Shown: positions 52,905-63,690, numbered from the stretch's first letter. The stretch is 64,000 bases of DNA from Haemaphysalis longicornis (GCA_013339765.2 CM023454.1:151128480-151192479); one strand, 5' to 3'. Notes: generated by a model from the letters alone, not told the origin. Program-made: numbers and translations.

Positions 52905-53144
52905 TGACGTAGTTTGAATGAGTCAAGGACATAAGGCGCGTTTGTAGCACTTGCTCCTGTCTCGGTTTTGTAGCGCAGTGGGATGGGCGCCGCGTACCTC
53001 CCGTTGAGGCCAGAGAGTCGTGGGATCGAAACCGGGCGCCGCTAACAAATTCTTTTTTTTTATAGTGGAGGGGGAAAGGTGCGGACAACGGACGGACGCC
53101 GGACATAGCCCCGAGTAAGACATGCTTTACATCTAAAAGTTAGA
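52905..53144 (+). mobile_element. SINE type 2 (tRNA-like core, hairpin 3' module)
   Basis: GAATGAGTCAAGGACATAAG, then GTAGCGCAGTGGGATGG (A box) and GGGATCGAAACCGGGCGCC (B box), a T-rich stretch, GGTGCGGACAACGGACGG and a decayed hairpin (AGACATGCTTTACATCT). The order equals that at 29.54-29.78 kb. Confidence 0.65.
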
Positions 53145-53945
53145 TTCTGTATCTGGCCTCCGATACCGTGTATATGCCGGCGCATTACGACGCGGGTACC
53201 TGGAGCTAGCGATGCGCAGGTAGAAACCACCCTTCAACAGGGTGCCCATATCGTGGAGACCGAGGCGCAGCTCGCTGCGTTATCCTGCTCTACAGAAAAA
53301 TAATCTGCCCTTCTCATTCTCCCTACCCGGTCTTGCCGTGATTCGCTGAACATGCAGGTTTCCCTCGGCAACCGAATCCTCCAAGAGGTGCAAACCCTTA
53401 ACGAGCTAGACCTAATTATACAGCGCAATCGAGGTAACGCTAAATTCCTCTCCCCACTTAACTCTCCAGTCAATCAAACAATTGGCCTGATTCGACGAAT
53501 CGCTAGCCGTACCCACGGGCTCAAGGAAAGAGAACAAATCCGTGTAGTTCAGGCTTTCATCATCAGTTGGATCATGTACTCCCCCCTAACTTTAGCTTTC
53601 CAAATCCGACCGGGACAAAATTGACTGCCTCATCCGAAAGGCATACAAGGCAGCATTACAAATCCCCCTCCACTCGTCCACTGTCAGACTCGCCTCCTTG
53701 GGAGTATACAATACTGCCCACGAGCTACTAGAGGCCCATCGTGTTAATCAGTTACGCGGCCTCTCTACCACCTACACAGGGTGGCACATTCTTCACCGCT
53801 TACGAATTGGCATCCCGGAAATGGTAGAGAACGAAGCCTTGTTGCCTCGAGACATCAGAGACTGCCTCCGCATACGTCCACGCCCGCGAAACATGCACCC
53901 AGTACATCTCAGAGAAGGCGACGCATTGGACGTGGAAGATCGTTA
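53145..53945 (+). pseudogene. LINE RT thumb, after the insertion
   Basis: Segments such as VETTLQQGAHIVETEAQLAA, ILQEVQTLNELDLIIQRNRG, NQTIGLIRRIASRTHGLKER and HELLEAHRVNQLRGL are the region after the RT active site in I-type LINEs, spread over three frames. The RNase H domain that should follow is absent: the sequence ends at about 53,975 in a different repeat. Confidence 0.7.
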
Positions 53946-54004
53946 ACGCAGTATGACTGAGCGGTTGATAAATGCCGAACATGAGAGGGGGGGCAGCTGG
54001 GGTC

Positions 54005-54105
54005 CAGGCAATTTATCGAATGCCGTTTCCCCGAAGCCATTTTATCGAACGCTTTTTTTCAAACGCCGTTTTACCTACGGACGTTTAATGGAAGCCGTTT
54101 CATCA
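54005..54105. repeat. Degenerate ATCGAACGCCGTTT repeat
   Basis: TTATCGAATGCCGTTT, TTTATCGAACGC, CAAACGCCGTTTTA and GAAGCCGTTTCATC follow one another as imperfect copies of a unit of roughly 14-20 bases. Confidence 0.55.
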
Positions 54106-54625
54106 AAAATATTAGATGCAAGGCATCTCTTACACTCGGCCTGTCCCGCGTTGACCGGCGTAGTCCGCACTCCTCATTACGCATGCGCAAACTCTGCTCC
54201 GTTCTTCTCTCCGACAGCTGTGCGTTATGCGCTCTCTCCGGCTCATTATCATAACAACAGCTGGCGCGCTTCACCTACGTTCGCATGTGCTCCGGCGCGC
54301 TTGAGCGCGCATGTGTGCGCATGCGCAACTTTCCTCCGCTGTCTCCTCTCCTTCAAGCGCGCATATAAAGCGGTGAGCGCTCGGCGCCCGTTCAGTTAAG
54401 CGCGCGCTTTCGCTTGACACAGTTGCTCGACTCCGCTTGACTTTGCTCGTGCTTCGCTTGACGACGACGACTCCGTTGAATCTTCCGATGAAGACGGTCT
54501 ATACGTACTTGGAACTCTACGTGTGATTGAGCATCATTCAAGGTTCACTACACTTCAACCACATTTGGGTAACCAACATAACGGAAACGCGAATTGAACC
54601 CCGTGAGATGCCTTGCATCGCCCCA
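54106..54625 (+). mobile_element. Promoter-bearing hairpin-ended element, copy 3
   Basis: The left hairpin is AGATGCAAGGCATCT (54,114-54,128) and the right one AGATGCCTTGCATC (54,606-54,619). TATAAAG at 54,364-54,370 precedes TCAGT at 54,392-54,396, with the A 30 bases after the first T. GCGCATGCGC-like motifs lie upstream. The transcribed side (54,396-54,600) contains several CGCTTGAC and CTCCGCTTGA words and no long ORF. Confidence 0.65.
54364..54396 (+). promoter_or_regulatory. TATA box plus TCAGT initiator in hairpin element copy 3
   Basis: Spacing and sequence match an arthropod Pol II core promoter and equal those of the copy at 18.5 kb. Confidence 0.6.
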
Positions 54626-54744
54626 GGGTAGGTGGCGGAAGGTGGGAAGGTGGCGGAATATTTTTCTCAGCCTTACCGTTTGAGAAAATGTGCAGTACAG
54701 TAGGCTATCGACAAACGGAACTTCAAAGGACCGAAAAATTAGTT

Positions 54745-55255
54745 CCATTTAACGTGGCTATACCGTGACATCAGCGACCATGAAGTTCTAGCAGACCTTC
54801 CAAATTTTACAGTTTTTCGCAAGGACCGTATAGATAGGCGAGGCGGAGGCGTGGCTATTGCAATCAGCAAAGATATTTCTTGTACTGCAATTACCATTCA
54901 GACTGACCTCGAAATTATATGGCTTCTTTGCCACGCCACTCCTGAAACCTCCCCACAGCACTCCCGATTTTGCTCGTAAACTTAACGACATGTTAAATGA
55001 TCTAACTACTGCATACCCTAACGCCCGCATTCTCCTTTTTGGGGATTTCAATCATCCTCTCATTGACTGGGTAAACCAAATTACTTTGACGTCAGGAGAA
55101 CCCGAAGCGCACGACTTTCTTGATGTGTGCCTAAACTTTAACTTAACCCAACTTGTAACTGAACCAACTCGCGTAACTCATACGTGCGTCAATAGCCTTG
55201 ATTTAATACTAACGGATCACCCTGAAATTTATGCTGAGTTTACGTTCAAACCGGT
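54745..55255 (+). pseudogene. LINE endonuclease domain
   Basis: HEVLADLPNFTVFRKDR, RRGGGVAIAI, and after a frameshift near 54,960 LLFGDFNHPLIDW, RVTHTCVNSLDLILTDH. These match an AP-type endonuclease with the GDFN strand and the S.LDL.LT segment. The SDH His is not visible, as the sequence goes on to the repeat region. Confidence 0.75.
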
Positions 55256-55303
55256 GTCTCGTCAGAAAAGTAAAAAAAAACTTATACGTCCTTATGACAA
55301 AGG

Positions 55304-55418
55304 ATACAGGATACAAAGGATACAGCTATCATTGATGAACAGGATACAAAGGATACAGCAAAGGATACAGCTATCATTGATGAACAGGATACAAAGGATA
55401 CAGCTATCATTGATGAAC
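55304..55418 (+). repeat. In-frame 33-bp minisatellite in LINE ORF2
   Basis: The unit (GATACAGCTATCATTGATGA and following bases, 33 bp) is present about three times, one copy 12 bp longer. In the RT frame the units add DTAIIDEQDTK-type residues without a stop or frame change. Confidence 0.8.
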
Positions 55419-57437
55419 TCCGCTCTTTCTTTCCATCATTCGAATCATTATTCCAAAATAGACGCGTGCAAGATAATTGGAAAATATTTACGGACAAAGT
55501 GGATTATCTTGTGAGCAAATATATACCCACATTTAATTTCCAGGCCGACACTCAAAAGCCCTGGTTCACCAAAACATTAAAACGCCTAGAAAACAAAAAG
55601 AAACGCCTCTTTCGTTCAGCCAAACAGAAGGGAAGCCAATGCGCATGGGAAAAATACTATGTAGCTGAACATGACTACCTAGGAAAGATATGCGAAGCAA
55701 ACTATAACTTGCAGAACATTCTAAAAAGTGACCCACGCAAGTTTTTCGAAATTATCAACCCTCACCCAACTCAATCCACTAACTTCACCGATGATGCCGG
55801 CAGACCAGTGAGTGACGTCGATTGTGCAAACATCTTTAATAACGCATTTGGATCATTGTTCACAAAAGAAACAGACCTTCCATTTTTCATGCCGACTTCC
55901 ACTATCGAACTCTTCATGCCATCCATCACATTTTTCGTGTCCGGTATAAAATCTATAATAAACAACATAAAGCTGTCGTCCTCCGCTGGTGTAGACAATA
56001 TTAACTCCAAGTTCCTTAAAAACACTGTAGATGTCTGTGCCGAATACTTATGTTTATTGTTTTCGCAGTCACTCGCAACAGGCCAACTGCCCGACGATTG
56101 GAAAAAAGGGAAGGTCATTCCAGTCTTCAAAACTGGTAACAAAAACTCGCCTCTAAATTATCGTCCAATCTCCTTAACGTCAGTGCCTTGCAAAATCATG
56201 GAACACGTCATATTCAGTCACATTATCAGTTTTCTTGACAAGGTTAATTTTTTTCATCCTGCACAACATGGCTTCCGAAAAGGATTTTCATGCGAAACTC
56301 AACTAGCACTTTTTGTCCATGACCTTCATTCCAATCTCGATAATAACCTTCAAACCGACGCCATATTTCCAGATTTCACCAAAGAATTCGATAAGGTACC
56401 CCATAAACGCCTGTTACTGAAACTTTCCCACTTAAACTTACACCCCGCAGTCTTAATCTGGATCCAAGAATTTTTAAATAACCGGTCCCAATCTGTCCTT
56501 GTAAATAATCAGCTCTCCAATTTTATTCCAGTTACATCAGGTGTCCCTCAGGGTTCCGTCCTTGGCCCCTTGTTATTTCTAATATATATTAACGACCTCC
56601 CAACGAACTTAACTTGTAACATACGCATGTTTGCTGATGACTGCGTTTTGTACCGCACAGTAACTAATGTATCCGATCAAATTAGCCTCCAATGTAACCT
56701 TAACCAAGTACAGCGTTGGTGTGAACACTGGCAAATGGAACGTAATCCTAACAAATGTAAACTTATGTCGTTTCAGCGTCGCCATAACCCGCTGACCACT
56801 TCCTACATAATTTCTAACACTAATGTTCAACTTGTGCAATCATACAAATACCTTGGCCTAACGTTGTGCTGTGACCTAACTTGGACTGAGCATATCCGGA
56901 CTATCATCGCAGCTGCTAATCGTACTCTCGGCTTCCTAAAACGTCATCTGCGCAACGCACCTCGCCATGTAAAATTACTAGCTTATCAATCCCTCGTAAG
57001 AAGCAAGCTCGAATACGCGTCGGTAAATTTGGAACCCACACCACGCGTATCTCATCACTGCACTCGAATCACTTCAAAACCGGGCTACTAGATTCATTCA
57101 TTCCTCATATGCCTATCACATTAGCGTGTCATCTTTAAAAGTAGAAATTGGCCTGTCCCCTCTGTCTTCCCGCCGCCGCATTACTACCCTTTGCTTGTTT
57201 CATAAACTTTTTCACAGTCAACTTGCAATCGAACCTTACATCTCCCCCCCATTTCGCAGATCACATCGCATTGGCCATATCTTTCAAGTTACCCGTCAAC
57301 GTTCCCGCACTGTTACTTTTGCTGCCTCATTTTTTCTTCGTGCAGCAAAACACTGGAATGACCTCCCCCACCATATTGCAGCAAACGCCTATCCATCAAC
57401 ATTTACGCATAGCGTCACAAGCCATTTTTCAAACTAA
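55419..57437 (+). pseudogene. LINE reverse transcriptase
   Basis: A long open frame to 57,091 holds WFTKTLKRLENKKKRLFRSA (linker), SSSAGVDNINSKFLKN, KGKVIPVFKTGN, YRPISLTSVPCKIMEHVI, QHGFRKGFSCETQLAL, IFPDFTKEFDKVPH (the usual DF.KAFD; Ala-Phe is Glu-Phe here), SGVPQGSVLGPLLFLIYIND, IRMFADDCVLY (catalytic pair) and YKYLGLTLCCDLTW. A frame break near 57,050 leads to the end FLRAAKHWNDLPHHI. The catalytic Asps are present. The copy is fairly young. Confidence 0.9.
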
Positions 57438-57533
57438 TTCATGGCTTTTTTGTACGTTTTTTGGTAACCCCACCCCTTATGTAATGTCCCTCCGGGGACC
57501 TTTAAGGTAATAAAATGAAATGAAATGAAAAAG

Positions 57534-58727
57534 GACTTCCATTTACTGAGAGATATGTGCAAAAGTGCACATGTAGGAGGAGGGATGTAGAAGGAAGGCA
57601 GGAAAGTTAACCTGGCTAGAGCCTATGTTGCTATCCTGCACGTGGGAAAGGGTAAATAGGCAAAAAAGAGAAAGGAGACCACGAAGAAAAGTTGGAGCAA
57701 ACATGTATGTCCAGCGCTGAAGGCACTAAACGTTCAAGTTCAGTAATTGCCACTAGGGCTTTCAGTCTAGGTTTAAGTTCGTCGCACGTAGAAAGCGTAA
57801 GAGTTCCTTAGTCACCTTCTGAGCGGATGACAGCGAAGGTCAGTGACACAGAACCTTCCCATCGAAAAATGGCCGCCGAGAGTCCATGTTCTTCAGTGCT
57901 GACGGGCTGACGACACCTTCTTTCTTTCAGGGGAGCAGCGTGGGCACACGCATAAAACGTGGCGTATCGTTTCTGGCTTGCCGCATGTTTCGCACTCCTC
58001 ACTTGCTGCCATTCCTATCATGTATGAGCGAGCATTTTTAATGCCACGCCCGGCCAGAGACGCCAAAGAAGAGTTGCGTCATACCGTGGGAGGCTTAGTG
58101 GAAGGGGACGTTGCAGGTGCGGGTCAGGGGCACCAGTACGGGCACATGTGAATTCTTCTGTAGACCATTGGGCGATTGTTTTTTTTTTTCCGGGAAAGTG
58201 GGCCGAGGGCCCTAGCTCGTCCGTCCTGGACAATGGAATGTGTATGGTTGTCGCAGTTTGATGAGCCAATCGGGCGGCAGCGTCCGCACTTTCGTTGCCG
58301 ATGATGCCGTACAGACTGGGAAGCCACTGCAGGGTGACATCATGAGCCGCCTGGGCAGCACGGTCGTACACCATTCATTCTTATTTCTGCCAGCAGCAGT
58401 TCGTGAGGTCCCCGGCACAGGGCTAACTGGAGTGACTGAAGTGCAGGCTTCGAATCACAGAAGATAGCCCATGTCCGGCATGACCTTTGTTCGATGGTGT
58501 GAAGAGCGCTACGGATGGCCGTAAGTTCTGTCGGCGTGGAAGTTGTAGGATTGGCTATCTTGAATTTATTGGACAGTGCCATTCGTGGTATAATGACAGC
58601 GCCGGCAGAACCCGGTAGATGTTACTGAGCCATCGGTGATAGGTTCGTCACTGTTTGTTTCGTGCAGGTACGTCAAACGTAGCTGCTGCAGGGCCGGTAT
58701 TGGGAGATCACGCAATACTTAGGCAAC
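57534..58727 (-). mobile_element. I-type LINE, 3' part (left of the PLE)
   Basis: Read leftward: RNase H frames (58,582-58,340 and 58,374-58,018) and a 3' UTR to about 57,540 with the end TGGTTAACTTTCCTGCC-like on the minus strand. It is the continuation of the RT at 62.27-61.62 kb; the PLE at 58,740-61,610 separates them, with CTCGGGGCTGCA at both edges. Confidence 0.8.
58018..58640 (-). pseudogene. LINE RNase H domain
   Basis: DGSVTSTGSAGAVII (first Asp, about 58,640-58,590), TSTPTELTAIRSALHTI (Glu), AIFCDSKPALQSLQ (Asp), and, after a frameshift at about 58,370, DVTLQWLPSLYGIIGNESAD (last Asp region; usual 'PSH/PAH..GI.GNE.AD', with His replaced by Leu-Tyr). The domain degrades RNA in the cDNA hybrid. 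It is broken by at least one indel. Confidence 0.8.
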
Positions 58728-58771
58728 CTCGGGGCTGCAAGGACTGAGGCTTGGGCATGTTGGTTCATGAC

Positions 58772-59158
58772 TAAAAGGAGGGGAACAGCGCAAATTTGAC
58801 AGACACGAGAAGGAGGAGACGACACGCACAGTGCTGACTTACAACAGTTTATTTCTTTACACGCTCGGGCACATAGTATACCACCACGGTTACAAAATAC
58901 AAGAAAAGCAAGACTAACATGATAATCTCTCTTATCACCATTGCTCGTCACACATCACCATTCGCTCTGCGCCACAAAAACACTGCTGCACTAACCTGGG
59001 TCAAAAAATCTATTCTTTTTGGGAGAGGGTCAGAGAGGGCATTCTTAGCATTTATCTTTTAGGCGGGCGATTTCGCAGCTTCAATTATTTCTCTGGTGGT
59101 TTTATGCTTATTTTTTGCTATGACCTTGTTTCAGAAAAAATAGGGCTGCATCCGCTAA
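58772..59158 (-). repeat. PLE inverted arm, left
   Basis: Reverse complement of 61,222-61,610, including part of the GIY-YIG coding end and the pyrimidine-rich terminus. Confidence 0.9.
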
Positions 59159-61394
59159 TGCCCCCAGATGTGTTGCTGCTGTTTGGTGGCTTCTACCCGT
59201 CACAAGGGCACGGAACCAGGATCAGCAAAATTCTGCAATCCGAGTGGAATAGGCAGGCGAGGGTTCTACAACGGGAGTGCCTGTTTCTTCTGCGCCTTCA
59301 CGGACCAACCGCGCAGGCCGACCCAGCAAGAGGTGGAGGGGAGTTCAGCAGCCTTGCGGACAGGACGGCAGAGTTCTTATGGCTGAGGACTCTCTCGGAA
59401 CTTCGGTCATCTGCACCTAGGCGTCCTAAGGCTACGAGTAACAGCATCAGGACGGTGGGCGACGTGACACTACCAGACCGCGTACTTCGTGTTCTGGATA
59501 GAGGACCAAAATTCGCCGTCGAACCAGAGAAGACGGCGCCCAGAGCTGCTCAGCCTGGTGAGACAAGTGTCTGGACGGACTCCCAAAGCTGAGGCCGACA
59601 GGTGCGTGTCCGAAGAGTGGACGTTCTCGTGAAGTGCAGACAGAGGAAACCAGATGTACCTGTCAGGCAGACGGTGTCTTTCCTGAGAACCCACTCGCTG
59701 TCCTTGCTAGCTTCGGATAAAGAAGGGGGTTTCGTAGTTTTAAAAGAAGGCCTGTTTAAGTCAAAAGCTGAGCAAGCTATTTCATCAGCCTTCACTCTCC
59801 GGGAGAAAACGTCCCAACAAAAAGTAAAAACCGAGGCGAAGAAATTGTGTAAAACTTGGGCCTCGACGGGTTAGTTTAATCAATTGAGAAAAGCAAACGC
59901 ACCAGCCTAGAAATGTTTTTCAGTGCGAAAACTCACAAAGAAGACATACCCCTAAGGATTATTGTTTCGGAAAACGGTACGTGGCAAAAATGTGTAGCGT
60001 TGTTTTTACAAAAGCACTTAAATATTTTAAAAATAAATGACCCGTTTCTCGTGCGCAAATCTGACGAAGTTATAGATTTTCTCGAGAAGTGCAATGACAA
60101 AAGCTATATGGCTTGTTCCTTTGATATTAAGGACCTGTATTACTCTCTGCCACATCGGGAACTTTTGATCTGTGTTGAAAGTTGTATAGACAATTACGGT
60201 TCTGTTGCCTTTCAAAATAACACAGGCTTGTCAGTTCAAGGTTTTTTAAAACTTTTAAAGATGTACCTAACCTCGACTTTTACGACATGGGATGATAAGC
60301 TTTACATCCAAACTAATGGGATTTGCATTGGGTCTTGCATAGCACAATTCTGAGCGATCTTTTCTTAGCCACCTAGATAATCTGCTGCATGATCAACTAC
60401 AGAGTTCAATTGTAACCAGAATCTTCCGATATGTAGATAATTTTTTAGTAATTCTTAATATGACGAGGTGGGTCTCGAACCGTTAATGTTTCAGGTTTTA
60501 CACCAGTTTCTTGAATGTTTTAAGCCTCTTGTTTAACATTCGAATTACCAGTGGAAAAAACGAATCAGGTTTGTAGACCTCAGCTTACGTTTTTCGCCAA
60601 ATCACATCTGCTGGGCGTATGATCCACGCGCCGGCAAGCCACTGCTTCCAATTCAGTCATCCCATTCCAAACTGGTAAAAAGGTCGATAGTTACCACGTG
60701 CCTAAAAAACGCCTTAAACAATCATGTATTCACTGTATGCCTGACAGTTTTATTAGGCAGATGGACAGACTTCAGATAGCGGGGGTACCCGAAACAGTTG
60801 CTATCAACCGTAGCGGAAGCGTTTCTACAAAAATAAAAAGAACGCGCAGGACCGCCTACCAGTATCGGATCAAAACAGAAGCAAAAAGATAACTGTGATT
60901 CCCTACTTGCATCGAATTGCACATAACTTGAAAAAAATAGGCAAACGCACTAACCTGGAAGTAGTATTTTCCGCCCCCAATAAATTGTCAGGGATGTGCT
61001 CAAGGGTCAACAAAACAGCAAGAACAATGCAGTCTTGCTCAACAAGCATGAAAATCGGTTGTAGACTGCATAGAAGGTTTAGTATATTCAGTTCCACTGT
61101 CCTGTGGTAAACAATATATAGGGCAAACAGGAAGGTGCTTAAATGAAAGGCTGAAAGAGCACCACTACAAAGTAACCAGGCAATCAGTGCACCTTGGGCC
61201 TCCACTGTAGGGACTGTAGCGTTAGCGGATGCAGCCCTATTTTTTCTGAAACAAAGGTCATAGCAAAAAATAAGCATAAAACCACCAGAGAAATAATTGA
61301 AGCTGCCGAAATCGCCCGCCTAAAAGATAAATGCCTAAGCATGCCCTCTCTGACCCTCTCCCAAAAAGAATTAGATTTTTTGACCCCAGGTTAG
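59159..61394 (+). pseudogene. PLE polyprotein: N-terminal region, RT, GIY-YIG
   Basis: The N-terminal region has TLPDRVLRVLDRGPKFAVEP (about 59,468). SDKEGGFVVLKEGLF (about 59,717) precedes the RT. KTHKEDIPLRIIVSENGTWQ and CSFDIKDLYYSLPH (first catalytic Asp) follow, then TNGICIGSCIA (usual GS.vAP motif, altered) and FRYVDNFLVI at about 60,424, where the catalytic YVDD is YVDN. After the RT come GKPLLP-type and HSKL segments, a linker (SAPNKLSGMCSRVNKTARTM), and the GIY-YIG end (CSPIFSETKVIAKNKHKTTR, REIIEAAEIARLKDKCLSMP). Several stops and indels inactivate it. Confidence 0.85.
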
Positions 61395-61610
61395 TGCAGC
61401 ACGTGTTTTTGTGGCGCAGAGCGAATGGTGATGTGTGACGAGCAATGGTGATAAGAGACATTATCATGTTAGTCTTGCTTTTCTTGTATTTTTAACCGTG
61501 GTGGTATATATGTGCCCGAGCGGTAAAGAATAAACTGTTGTAAGTCAGCGCTGTGCGTGTCGTCTCCTCCTTCTCGTGTCTGTCAAATTTGCGCTGTTGC
61601 CCTCCTTTTA
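61222..61610 (+). repeat. PLE 3' arm, right
   Basis: Contains the end of the GIY-YIG frame, a stop at about 61,394, AATAAACTG at about 61,529 and the terminal TCGTCTCCTCCTTCTCGTGT. Confidence 0.9.
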
Positions 61611-62312
61611 CTCGGGGCTGCATCACAGACCCCAGCGGAAGGAGCGGTCTGATCGCCGGCGTATAGCTAGATGGCACGCTGGTGTTGTGGGCAGCTACTA
61701 CCCTTGCGAACGACGGCCGGGCTCAGGTCGCTGGTATACCCGCCATGTTATAATCAGGGAGGCGGGTAAGGTACCTGATATGTGTCCTGACTACTTGCAC
61801 GAAGGTGGGCAAAGGGGATTCAGAGCCAAGGCGATGGTAGCTGCTGTGGACGTGCACTGGGGTAGGCCAAGACAGGTTCGCAGGGCCTGAGCTTGTATAT
61901 TCTGAAGTGACAGTGTAGTTGTGCGGCATTCTCCAGAAAGGACTATACTATACCGCAGACAGCCCAAGAACAGTGCGTTGTTAAGCTGCAACATCGACTT
62001 CATTGGTGATCCCCACGTCTTGCCACCGATAAGTTTGAGTACATGTACCACTGCAGAGAGCTTCATCTTCGTGACGTTTACGTGAGCGCTCCAAGAAAGG
62101 CCTCTGTCGACAACTTTCCCGAGAAACTTGTGATTTCTCACATAAGACGCCCTTTCGACATCAATATACAAAGGGTATGCGCACATAGGGTTTCATGTAA
62201 ACGCGAGTACTGCGCATTTGCTGCTGGATATTTCCAACCCTTGTCTGTGTAGATAGGAGGTCGTCAAGTCTGCGGCATTTGTAGCCGGCCACGCACATGC
62301 CGCACATGCACA
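61611..62312 (-). pseudogene. I-type LINE RT, part right of the PLE
   Basis: LEISSSKCAVLAFT leads into the frame 62,186-61,791: VRNHKFLGKVVDRGLSWSAH, VHVLKLIGGKTWGSPMKSML, LFLGCLRYSIVLSGECRTTT, NIQAQALRTCLGLPQCTSTA. This is the region after the RT catalytic site of I-type LINEs. The catalytic pair itself is missing: the sequence stops near 62,270-62,312, where a PLE 3' end begins. Confidence 0.85.
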
Positions 62313-62449
62313 TGGTGGTCAGCGCGAACGGAAACAACAACACAGAGAAGAGAATAGACGACGCAGGCGAAAACTGAAATTTTATTGGAAGAACACGGGT
62401 TGTTTAAGCAATAAAGAAGAGATAAAAAATTGATGAAATCATACACGAG

Positions 62450-63690
62450 TCACACAACCATATCACGTACGCACTTTACACACGACTTGTCAAGAAAATC
62501 TATTTCCTCATCTATTAGTGCGATAGACGGGTGGCTCACGCACGTGTCGCCACTTTTTATAATATTGTACGCTTCCGCAATTTCCCTCGTGCGCTGGCTT
62601 CTGCTTCTCATCACCACGACTGTTTTTTTAAAGTCGGGAGCGCAACCGCATTCCTTGCAGTGGCGGGACAGGTGTGAGGACGACACTCCCTTGAGAGACC
62701 CAGCATGTTCTCTCAATCGGACATTTAAGCACCGCCCCGTCTGGCCTATGTATTGGCCACGGCATGGAAGCAGCGGGATGGAGTACACAACTCCGCTGAT
62801 GCATTTGGTGAAACGCTTTTCGTGGTTTTTCGCGCACTTATCACCACGGGCTGCTCCTCCGTCCTACACGTTTCTATCAATGCTGGCACACACACTCCCC
62901 AGCCTGTTGCCTGCCCGAAAGACGACGTTCACGTCGTACTGCCCGGCAATCTTTTTGAGGCGGTGTGAAACAGCATGTAGATAGGGAATTACGGCGAACC
63001 GTTTTCTCCTATCTAAAAGCGGTGCTACCACCTCCTGGCCAGTGTTTTGTACTCGCTTCAAGCGATGAAACAGTCTTTGTGACACAGAAGCAAGAGCCAG
63101 GCGCGGGAAACCTGCCGCTTCCAATCTGGCAACTTGGCGCAGAAAAGCAGCTTGCATGGCGTGCGCACAAGACTTCTTTACTGGTGCGCGGAGACAAGAC
63201 ATGGCCAACCCGTTCTTTACAATCTTTGAGTGTGCGGAATGAAAGCTTAACAACGGCTTTTCAGATCGGGGGAGATATGACCAGCAAACATGGCTCTTCT
63301 GGAACTGCAAGGACAGGTCTAGGAATTGCAACACATCCTTTTTTTGGAACTTCAGATGTGAAAGTCAGGACTTCTCCCCTTTGTTTAAACAGTTTCAATA
63401 CATCAATCATATTCCGGGTAAAATGCGCACGGTCCACGAACACTACATAGTCATCCACATATCTGAAGACATGTTGTGCGATCCCTTCAAAGTCTTGTTC
63501 CAAGGCTCTGTCAATCCTACCCAGAAAAATGTTACTAAGCACTGGCGCCACTCTGGAGCCGATACAAACCCCCGACTTCTGCACAAAAAGATTTTTCTCG
63601 AAAGACACAACTGTAGAGTATAAATAAAACCATAACAGCTCTAGGAAGCTTTCCACAGGAATGCCAGACTTGTTTCTGAAAGTCACTTCG
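62450..63690 (-). pseudogene. PLE reverse transcriptase and GIY-YIG endonuclease
   Basis: FLELLWFYLYSTVVSFEKNL, SGVCIGSRVAPVLSNIFLG, VFRYVDDYVVFVDRAH (intact YVDD pair), then after a frame break at about 63,330 a FLDLSLQF segment, SEKPLLSFHSAHSKIVKNGL, RRKRFAVIPYLHAVSHRLKK and VFRAGNRLGSVCASI. A second break near 62,860 precedes VMYSIPLLPC-type and YIGQTGRCLNVRLREH (YIG core), HCKECGCAPDF, REIAEAYNI and a stop at about 62,450. Upstream RT motifs are lost by truncation. Only two indels, so it is rather young. Confidence 0.85.

Larger units (their letters stand above)
49140..53975 (+). mobile_element. I-type LINE, split by a 1.05-kb insertion
   Basis: A gag-like ORF1 with Cys/His knuckles (49,143-50,185), a broken endonuclease (50,190-51,200), an RT (51,468-52,090), then foreign hairpin and SINE elements (52,096-53,144), then the RT thumb (53,145-53,945). 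The left end abuts the Tigger remnant. Numerous stops show long decay. Confidence 0.75.
54745..57533 (+). mobile_element. L2/CR1-type LINE, ORF2 and 3' end
   Basis: Endonuclease (54,745-55,255), an in-frame minisatellite (55,304-55,418), RT (55,419-57,437), and a 3' end with AATAAA and (ATGAA)n tail (57,510-57,533). ORF1 is absent (5' truncation within the endonuclease). TGAA-type tails are usual in L2-type LINEs. Confidence 0.85.
58740..61610 (+). mobile_element. Penelope-like element with inverted terminal arms and 12-bp target duplication
   Basis: CTCGGGGCTGCA flanks the element (58,728-58,739 and 61,611-61,622) within an I-type LINE. The left end has the head TTGGGCATGTTGGTTCAT, then an inverted copy (58,772-59,158) of the 3' end (61,222-61,610), then the coding body with RT and GIY-YIG domains. 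Such partial inverted terminal copies are known for PLEs. Length 2.87 kb; many stops. Confidence 0.9.
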
